From Alphaproteobacteria bacterium HGW-Alphaproteobacteria-13 (lineage in GTDB: Bacteria; Pseudomonadota; Alphaproteobacteria; Sphingomonadales; Sphingomonadaceae), in assembly GCA_002842935.1 (NCBI GenBank), contig PHEM01000042.1:1-15209 (forward strand): DNA of 15,209 nucleotides. Direction: 5' to 3'. The stretch's first letter is position 1. Each line of letters opens with the position of its first letter. The notes under the pieces are model-generated. The model was not told the DNA's origin. It saw nothing but the letters and a program-made list of their open reading frames with translations, and made no database searches. Shown here piece by piece: positions 1 to 4,869 of this stretch. The translations under genes were made by a program, and so were the position numbers.

Positions 1-656
1 AGGCCCGCCGTTGCCGCCAGTTCGTCGACATCGAATTCCTGCCGCCCATGCGTGCCGATATAGTCGAGCGTGAGGCGCTGTTGAGCACTGGTCAGTCCGC
101 CCGCAATCGAAGGCTGCGCCGTTCCGCCTGCGCCGAAACACGCCAGCAGGTGAATGACAAGCAGAGTGGCAATGGCCTCGGCACAGGCCCGGAGGTGATG
201 CCCTTTTGCGCCGATTTTGCCGCAAAGTGCCGTGCAGAGGCTTTGCACGAGCGCGTCGCTGAGCGCGGCCTGGGGGCGCAGGCGTGGCGCATCGCCTTTG
301 AACTGCTTGCGCACGATGCGATCCACAAAGTCTGGTGTGAAAGTAATAATCACCGCCCGCTGTTCTCCCTCCCATGTCACTTCCATCGGCGTATGTGGGG
401 GCATGAGATGAAACTGGCCTGCCTCGACGCGATGACGGGCAGGTCGTAATTCATACGGCCAGCGCCAATCGATCTCGAAGGGTTCGTCCTCATGCATAAT
501 CAGGGTGGCTTGCGGAGAGACAAGGCGCGCGCCTTGCGGATTGGGATGGAACAGGTAGCGGTTGATCACTGCGGCCGGATTAACAAAACGCCCGAGAAGC
601 TCCGCGAAAGGCGATGGCGCGTTCGCGGAAAAATCGATCATAAAAACATCTGACAT
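1..656 (-). CDS. AraC-family transcriptional regulator (C-terminus beyond window)
   Basis: An open frame of 218 codons with no stop runs on the minus strand from an ATG at 656 to the window edge. The N-terminal two thirds resembles the cupin-like sensing domain of AraC regulators (for example RVEAGQFHLMPPHTPMEV around residues 76-93). The last visible residues, about 190-218, match the start of the AraC helix-turn-helix domain (QQRLTLDYIGTHG, then FDVDELAATAGL). The second helix-turn-helix and the stop lie outside the window. The start at 656 is preferred because a G-rich run (665-661 on the minus strand) lies four bases before it, whereas the next ATG at 641 has no ribosome binding site. Role by family: DNA-binding transcription factor in the cytoplasm with an unknown effector. 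It is divergent from the RovC-like gene and may control that intergenic region. The partner genes on its far side are not visible. Confidence 0.85.
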   Translation of the reverse strand, partial: MSDVFMIDFSANAPSPFAELLGRFVNPAAVINRYLFHPNPQGARLVSPQATLIMHEDEPFEIDWRWPYELRPARHRVEAGQFHLMPPHTPMEVTWEGEQRAVIITFTPDFVDRIVRKQFKGDAPRLRPQAALSDALVQSLCTALCGKIGAKGHHLRACAEAIATLLVIHLLACFGAGGTAQPSIAGGLTSAQQRLTLDYIGTHGRQEFDVDELAATAG

Positions 657-976
657 AACACCCCCATGAATGCATCAATCCACTTGGGCAGGCCGCCCGT
701 AATATGCCAGGCAACCTGTCCTCCAGGATCGAAGTCTACTTATGAAATCATGGCACGAATACGGCCATTGTGAGGAAATATCTGATAACAACTGTCTGAT
801 TTACTTAAAATTATTTGAATACTTCGTGGCGCAATTTCAAAAGCTGTGACCCTTTCGCAAAAGCGCGCGGTCCGTTCGGTATCGATAATCATCGATAGAG
901 CGGACGGAAACCACACCAAGGCCAACAAGCATTCTTCCGTCTGCTGATGATAGTCACGGCAAGGAGGAATGCTGCC
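657..976. promoter_or_regulatory. Divergent intergenic region between AraC gene and RovC-like gene
   Basis: These 320 bases hold no convincing gene. The middle (about 735-835) is clearly more AT-rich than the surrounding coding DNA, as expected for divergent promoters. I cannot place reliable -35/-10 boxes. A palindromic site lies at 870-905. A strong Shine-Dalgarno sequence, AAGGAGG at 961-967, serves the gene starting at 977. A 99-codon minus-strand open frame across 740-1039 overlaps the start of the neighbouring gene and has no recognisable protein features, so I do not call it. Confidence 0.5.
870..905. promoter_or_regulatory. Interrupted palindrome, candidate operator or leader hairpin
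   Basis: The inner arms TATCGAT (880-886) and ATCGATA (891-897) are perfect inverted repeats around a 4-base spacer. Outer arms GTCCG (870-874) and CGGAC (901-905) extend the dyad. The site lies about 70 bases upstream of the RovC-like start codon and 214 bases from the AraC-type start. It could be bound by either divergent regulator, or form a hairpin in the leader RNA. No T-run follows on either strand, so an intrinsic terminator is unlikely. Confidence 0.4.
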
Positions 977-1789
977 ATGTCTGAGGAGAAACCCGAACCG
1001 GGCATAAGTCCAAGCGCCGACTGGCGCGAACCCGCCCACTATAATCCGTTACTTAACGGCGACCGGCATTACTGGGCGGGCGAGTGGCTGCGCCGGAACC
1101 CGGCGTTCCTCGCCGACCTGCGGGAAGCCCGATGCAGCCCGCCCGATGAATCCGGACACATCCTTTGCGATCAGGATTGCCGATTGGCCCGATGGGGCGT
1201 GCGTTGTTGCCGGATCGATGGCGAGGCGGTGTTCTTCTGGCTACCGGAATGCAATCCGCTGGTCTTGCAGGTAGAAGCCAAACCGCACGTTGACCCAGGC
1301 AGCACCTTCGATTGTCGCCAATGCCCTTTGTTCCGCGCCGTCGTACGCGGCGATGACGGCCAGCATCTTTTATTCAGCGACGGCACGCGGCATCTGCAAC
1401 TCGCGGTGATAGAGGGCGATGCGCTCACCGGTCCGGCACTGCTCAGTTGCACGCTTTGCGGCCTCAAGGACTTCGAGACCAAACCGCTGCCCCTACAGCG
1501 CCTGTGCCGCCTGGCGCGCAGCGGACGATTGCTCAAATCCCTTTACCCACCCGAACGCCGCGCCCGCCGCTGGACCCTGATGCTCCGCGCCTTTGACGGG
1601 GCGGTGTTCGGGGCCAGCCAGCGTGACATCGCGGCGGTGCTGTTCGGGGATCGGGCGGTCCGGGAGGATTGGGAGGCAGGTTTCCTGCGTACCCGCATCC
1701 AGCGCCTGCTCTCCGGCGCGAGGACCATGGTGCGGGGCGGCTACCGACGGCTGCTGGACCCAGAGGAAAAGGGACGTCCCGGGCGGTGA
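977..1789 (+). CDS. DUF6499/DUF2285 (RovC-like) DNA-binding regulator
   Basis: A 270-residue protein. Residues 16-46 (DWREPAHYNPLL, then YWAGEWLRRNPAFLADL) look like the N-terminal 'transcriptional regulator-like' domain (DUF6499 type). The C-terminal part, about 170-262, looks like DUF2285, the RovC-type DNA-binding domain, with the conserved stretch GASQRDIAAVLFG at 212-224 followed by a long basic helix region (RTRIQRLLSGARTMVRGGYR). The middle is cysteine-rich (C64, C68, C77, C78, C92, C113, C116, C158, C161), including CxxC pairs 113/116 and 158/161 that could bind metal; that is inference. Family members are common on conjugative elements of Alphaproteobacteria, usually as presumed transcription factors. 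The start at 977 is chosen over the in-frame ATG at 947 because AAGGAGG (961-967) is correctly spaced from 977. The SNase gene follows after 59 bases and may be co-transcribed. Confidence 0.8.
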   Translation: MSEEKPEPGISPSADWREPAHYNPLLNGDRHYWAGEWLRRNPAFLADLREARCSPPDESGHILCDQDCRLARWGVRCCRIDGEAVFFWLPECNPLVLQVEAKPHVDPGSTFDCRQCPLFRAVVRGDDGQHLLFSDGTRHLQLAVIEGDALTGPALLSCTLCGLKDFETKPLPLQRLCRLARSGRLLKSLYPPERRARRWTLMLRAFDGAVFGASQRDIAAVLFGDRAVREDWEAGFLRTRIQRLLSGARTMVRGGYRRLLDPEEKGRPGR

Positions 1790-1848
1790 AGGGCTGACAG
1801 CCAGAGAGAGGGTTGGTCGGCCCGGAACCAGAAAAAAGGAGACTTCCC

Positions 1849-2385
1849 ATGTTTCAACTTGTCAAAGGCAGTGCCGTCATCGGCATTCTGTTTTTCGCCC
1901 TGGTGTCCTTCTGGCCTGCGCTCGATAGTGAGCACAAAGGCCCGGCCCGCGTTATCGATGCAGATATGATCGAGATCGATGGAAAAAGGTACCGCCTCTA
2001 TGGCGTTGATGCCATGGAGATCGACGAGATCTGCCATCGCCGCGACGGTGCCGCATGGCCCTGCGGCAAAGAGGCTGCCGTCGCGCTCGCCAAATTCCTT
2101 GAAGGCCGCACGGTCAATTGCGACGTCTGGCAGGGCAATACCCGCGATGCCTATGGCCGCTTCATCTCGATCTGCTACGTGGGCAGCGACAATCTTTCAG
2201 CCTGGGTCGCCAATGAGGGCTGGGCCATCGCCGACCGCGATGCCAATCGCCTCTACAACTACACCAGCCAGGAAGGCATGGCGAAGTTCTTGGCGCGTGG
2301 CATCTGGGACGGCACATTCGATCCGCCCGCCGAATGGCGGCAAGAACATCCAAAAATGGGGCAGCAGGCGGAAGAGCGGCCATGA
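1849..2385 (+). CDS. Thermonuclease (SNase-like) family protein with N-terminal signal/anchor
   Basis: A 178-residue member of the staphylococcal nuclease-like fold. Five active-site residues can be aligned with the S. aureus enzyme: D39 in VIDAD (D21), R49 in YRLYG (R35), D54 and E57 in VDAMEID (D40, E43) and R104 in DAYGR (R87). The usual T22 and P42 positions are methionine here. Residues 1-25 form a hydrophobic N-terminal segment (FQLVKGSAVIGILFFALVSF), a signal peptide or membrane anchor, so the protein probably acts outside the cytoplasm or at the membrane. By family it is a calcium-dependent phosphodiesterase on DNA or RNA. The start at 1849 follows AAAAGGAG (1834-1841); the upstream in-frame candidate at 1813 has no such site. 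Its stop overlaps the start of the PP-loop gene in ATGA, implying translational coupling. C62, C72, C91 and C109 could form disulfides if exported (inference). Confidence 0.88.
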   Translation: MFQLVKGSAVIGILFFALVSFWPALDSEHKGPARVIDADMIEIDGKRYRLYGVDAMEIDEICHRRDGAAWPCGKEAAVALAKFLEGRTVNCDVWQGNTRDAYGRFISICYVGSDNLSAWVANEGWAIADRDANRLYNYTSQEGMAKFLARGIWDGTFDPPAEWRQEHPKMGQQAEERP

Positions 2386-3227
2386 CCGCGCTGTTTCCGC
2401 CGCCCGCCGATACATCCACCATCAAGCTGCGCGTGCTGTCGCTCGGCGCCGGGGTGCAGTCGACCACGCTGGCGCTGATGGCCGCCCATGGCGAGATCGG
2501 GCCGATGCCCGATTGCGCCATTTTCGCCGATACTGGCTGGGAACCGCAGGCGATTTATGAGCATCTTGCATGGCTGACGTCGCCAAATGTCTTACCCTTT
2601 CCGGTGCATATCGTCTCGGATGGCAACATCCGCGAGGGGCTCGTCCGTGGCGCGCAGGGCGAGCGCTGGGCCTCGATCCCCGCCTTCACCAAATCCGCAT
2701 CGGGCACGGTCGGCATGATCCGCCGGCAAGGCACGAAGGAACTCAAAATCGTGCCGATCTGCCGCAAGGTGCGCGAACTTATTGGCCTCGCAGGCAAACG
2801 CTCGCCAAATCATCCGGTCGTCGAGCAGTGGATCGGCATTTCGTTCGATGAGGTCGTGCGCATGAAAATGTCGGTGGAGCCGTGGCAGGTGAACCGTTTT
2901 CCGCTCATTGAGATGGGCATGACACGCCGCGACTGCTTGCGATGGCTGGAGCGGAACGGCTATCCCGCACCGCCGAAGAGTTCCTGTATCGGTTGTCCCT
3001 ATCACAGCGACAGTCTATGGCGGCAGATGCGCGAGGAGGATCCAGATGCCTGGGACGATGCCGTCGTCATCGACCGCATGATCCGCACTGGTTTTCGCAA
3101 TCTGCGCGGCGAGGTCTTCCTGCACCGTTCCTGCCTGCCGCTCGACGAGGCCGACCTCGACACACTGGCGGACAAAGGGCAGCTCGATCTCTTCGCTGAC
3201 GAATGCGATGGCATGTGCGGCGTGTAA
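2382..3227 (+). CDS. PP-loop ATPase / PAPS reductase-like (adenine nucleotide alpha hydrolase) protein
   Basis: A 281-residue protein. It has a PP-loop signature at residues 20-28 (SLGAGVQST), followed by FADTGWEP (48-55), the typical second strand of the nucleotide-binding HUP domain. Downstream are cysteines expected of the sulfur-handling or Fe-S binding branch: C127 (PICRK), CxxC 202/205 (SSCIGCPYH), C251 and a C-terminal CDGMC (275, 279). Family proteins adenylate a substrate and may transfer sulfur. Relatives include PAPS reductases and the DNA phosphorothioation protein DndC, but this gene has no Dnd neighbours and its substrate is unknown. The ATG at 2382 is favoured over the earlier in-frame ATG at 2334 because it overlaps the SNase stop as ATGA and follows GGAAGAG (2370-2376). 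The SNase-PP-loop arrangement suggests the two act in one pathway (inference). Confidence 0.82.
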   Translation: MTALFPPPADTSTIKLRVLSLGAGVQSTTLALMAAHGEIGPMPDCAIFADTGWEPQAIYEHLAWLTSPNVLPFPVHIVSDGNIREGLVRGAQGERWASIPAFTKSASGTVGMIRRQGTKELKIVPICRKVRELIGLAGKRSPNHPVVEQWIGISFDEVVRMKMSVEPWQVNRFPLIEMGMTRRDCLRWLERNGYPAPPKSSCIGCPYHSDSLWRQMREEDPDAWDDAVVIDRMIRTGFRNLRGEVFLHRSCLPLDEADLDTLADKGQLDLFADECDGMCGV

Positions 3228-3433
3228 GCGTGTCCCGTCTCGTCGCTGCGGTTAAATTGACGCTTTGGGTGTGGAACGGATGTTCTGGAACGCCGATGGT
3301 CAAATTGCAGGTTCTTGGCGAAGGTTCCCGGCCTCCAGATGAAAATTCCAATTGACTGGGTTACATGTATAGTCGATTTCTTCAGCAGAAAGCGCGGGAG
3401 AAGTGCATGAGCATTTACAATAGTAGAAACTTC

Positions 3434-3476
3434 CGTGCCTATCCGCTTGACGCATACACCCACTACATCTAGTGTC
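3434..3476 (+). repeat. Left terminal inverted repeat of the IS1595-family element
   Basis: The outer 15 bases are identical to the reverse complement of the right end. Conserved internal blocks include GCATACACCCACTA (3452-3465). Mismatches with the right end fall at 3449, 3451, 3466 and within the last ten bases. Confidence 0.75.
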
Positions 3477-3538
3477 GACCCTGTGGCGCGCGCCTGACTT
3501 TTTGAGCGGTTTGGCGTCACCCAAAGCGGTTGTGAAGG

Positions 3539-4570
3539 GTGGGGATTGTGGACGTTTTCGACCGCAACAAGCTGCCGTTCGCGAAATCCCTTCCCGAGTT
3601 TCAGCGACTTTTCCCGGATGATGGCGCTTGCGCAGCGTGGCTTGAAAAGGCTCGCTGGCCTGAAGGGTTTGCATGCCCACGCTGTGGCGTCGTCGGAGAT
3701 CCGTTCCGTTTCACCACGCGGCCAGGCATCCTGATGTGCCGCTCGTGTCGCCGTCAGACCGGCCTGATGGTCGGCACGGCCATGGAACGAAGCCACATCC
3801 CGCTCAGCGTCTGGTTCTGGGCTGCCTACCTGATTGCAAGTCAGACCACCTGCATGTCTGCGGTCCAGTTGCAGCGCCAGCTTGGTTTGACCCGGTACGA
3901 GACTGCCTTTGGCCTGCTCCACAAACTGCGCGCCGCGATGGTGCGCCCCGATCAGGATCGGATCGGCGGGCAGAGCGGCCAGCATGTCGAGGTCGATGAA
4001 ACCTGGATCGGCGGACGCACGCGGGGCGAAGGCCGGGGGATCCACCACAAAACGCTGGTGGTCGCCGCCGTCGAAGTTCGGCATCGGGAACCCGGCACGG
4101 CACAGGACCGCCGCCGCAACGGGCGCTATGCCGGAAGGGTTCGATTGGCCATCGGGGCAGATCGCAGTGCTGCTGCCCTTGGTGGCTTCGTACAGAGCGC
4201 GGTCGAACCGGGAACGCTGGTCATCACAGATGATTGGAGCGGCTATAGCGGGTTGCAGGGCAACGGTTACGACCATCACGCTATCGCCCAGTGTGGCGAC
4301 CCGGAGGTGTCCGAAGAGTTCCTGCCCATTGTCCATTTGGTGTTCTCAAACCTCAAAGCGTGGCTCAACGGCATCCATCACGGCGTCAGCGCCAAGCATT
4401 TGCAAGCCTACCTCAACGAGTTCACTTTCCGCTTCAATCGACGCTTCTACCCGTTCAACGCCTTCCGATCCCTCATCGGCATCGCCACCGACATCGAGGC
4501 GCCGACCTTTGCCGAACTCTACTCAGGCCAATGGATCCATAACACCATATCTAGTGGGTGTATGCCTTAA
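3539..4570 (+). CDS. IS1595-family (ISXO2-like) transposase
   Basis: A 343-residue transposase. An N-terminal zinc ribbon is formed by CPRC (residues 46-49) and CRSC (67-70). The catalytic core shows VEVDETWIGG (D153) and VITDDWSGY (D231 or D232). The third catalytic residue lies in the block from HLVFSNLKAW to YLNEFTFRFNRR, and I cannot decide between N271 and E294. The highly conserved phrase HGVSAKHLQAYLNEFTFRFN is characteristic of ISXO2-like transposases. The frame is intact. The start is a GTG at 3539; another GTG at 3548 is possible, and GAAGGG(T)GGGG upstream could serve as ribosome binding site. The last about ten codons and the TAA (4568-4570) lie inside the right inverted repeat. 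The enzyme mobilises its own element and is unrelated to the functions of its neighbours. Confidence 0.93.
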   Translation: MGIVDVFDRNKLPFAKSLPEFQRLFPDDGACAAWLEKARWPEGFACPRCGVVGDPFRFTTRPGILMCRSCRRQTGLMVGTAMERSHIPLSVWFWAAYLIASQTTCMSAVQLQRQLGLTRYETAFGLLHKLRAAMVRPDQDRIGGQSGQHVEVDETWIGGRTRGEGRGIHHKTLVVAAVEVRHREPGTAQDRRRNGRYAGRVRLAIGADRSAAALGGFVQSAVEPGTLVITDDWSGYSGLQGNGYDHHAIAQCGDPEVSEEFLPIVHLVFSNLKAWLNGIHHGVSAKHLQAYLNEFTFRFNRRFYPFNAFRSLIGIATDIEAPTFAELYSGQWIHNTISSGCMP

Positions 4571-4583
4571 GCGGATAGGCACG
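4541..4583 (-). repeat. Right terminal inverted repeat of the IS1595-family element
   Basis: Reverse-complement partner of 3434-3476. It contains the transposase stop codon at 4568-4570, so the C-terminal residues of the transposase are encoded by the repeat itself. Confidence 0.75.
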
Positions 4584-4715
4584 ATTCGAAGGTCGACCCG
4601 CGAAGGCTATCGGGCTGCTCGGAACAGCAGTCACAATCGGCGTTGGCATTTGGCAAATCTGGCTTTGGATCAGTGAAATGGGCGCGCACCCAACATAGTT
4701 CGATGGCCTGTTGTG

Positions 4716-4763
4716 GGTCAAAACCGGTATGCCGTCTCGGGTGCCAAGCGTGTGGTTTTGACC
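4716..4763. promoter_or_regulatory. Long-spaced inverted repeat upstream of the ParB-like gene
   Basis: GGTCAAAACC (4716-4725) and GGTTTTGACC (4754-4763) are perfect inverted repeats 28 bases apart; a single bulged G lets the arms extend to GTG/CAC. The site is about 105 bases upstream of the ParB-like start. It could be a paired operator (possibly ParB autoregulation) or a stem in the leader RNA. It does not resemble the classical parS consensus. Confidence 0.35.
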
Positions 4764-4815
4764 ACCTGCGGTAGGCGACAGGTCCTGGAGAGTAAGAGGA
4801 ATTTGGTTTTTCCAT

Positions 4816-4856
4816 GAACGGGTTGGAAGGGGAAAGAAGGCTTTCTCCGCCCGTTC
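4816..4856 (+). promoter_or_regulatory. Leader hairpin directly upstream of the ParB-like ribosome binding site
   Basis: Outer arms GAACGGG (4816-4822) and CCCGTTC (4850-4856) pair perfectly. Inside them GGGGAAAG (4829-4836) and CTTTCTCC (4841-4848) pair with one mismatch around an AAGG loop. The stem ends one base before the Shine-Dalgarno GGAGAAA (4858-4864), leaving it accessible. It may stabilise the mRNA or modulate translation of the downstream gene (inference). Confidence 0.45.
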
Positions 4857-4869
4857 TGGAGAAACCGAC

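Larger units (their letters stand above)
3434..4583 (+). mobile_element. IS1595-family insertion sequence (ISXO2/ISNwi1-like), about 1150 bp
   Basis: The element has one transposase gene (3539-4570) bounded by imperfect terminal inverted repeats of 43 bases (3434-3476 and 4541-4583, 37 of 43 positions identical by hand alignment). The outermost 15 bases (starting CGTGCCTATCC) match perfectly. IS1595 elements normally make an 8-bp target duplication. The flanking 8-mers here (GAAACTTC on the left, ATTCGAAG on the right) do not match, and only TTC is shared. Either the true ends differ slightly, the copy is a recombinant of two insertions, or flanking DNA was altered after insertion. It sits between the PP-loop gene and the ParB-like gene and appears complete. 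Confidence 0.8.
3407..4698 (+). pseudogene. Small membrane-protein gene apparently split by the IS element
   Basis: A good Shine-Dalgarno GGGAG (3396-3400) precedes an ATG at 3407 that reads MSIYNSRNF up to 3433, exactly where the insertion sequence begins. The reading then enters the left repeat and stops at TAG 3470-3472. Beyond the right end, a frame from 4585 (TTC) to TAG 4696-4698 reads FEGRPAKAIG, then a hydrophobic stretch with VTIGVGIWQIWLW, and ends SEMGAHPT. A TAG inside the right repeat (4576-4578) closes the frame upstream. A TTC codon occurs at both junctions, and removing the element with one TTC gives one continuous frame of about 45 codons with a single transmembrane segment. 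I do not recognise the protein. The junction codons match in phase, but no full target-site duplication is seen, so this reconstruction is an inference. Confidence 0.4.

Noticed and set aside
740..1039. 99-codon minus-strand open frame in the divergent region
   Set aside because: It overlaps the start of the well-supported 977-1789 gene, shows no recognisable domain and contains the palindromic control site.
3346..3373. Possible promoter TTCCAA - 16 bases - TATAGT before the split mini-gene
   Set aside because: The -35 box matches the consensus in only half its positions, and the alternative TTGACT (3352-3357) is spaced just 10 bases from TATAGT, so no promoter is called.
3002..4336. 444-codon minus-strand open frame
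   Set aside because: It runs antisense through the end of the PP-loop gene, the IS boundary and most of the transposase, so it cannot be an ancestral gene; its length is a by-product of GC-rich codon use.
3474..4599. 8-bp direct repeat GTCGACCC at 3474-3481 and 4592-4599, considered as the IS target duplication
   Set aside because: The left copy lies inside the left terminal repeat and no inverted repeats start next to it. The element ends at 3434/4583 are better supported.
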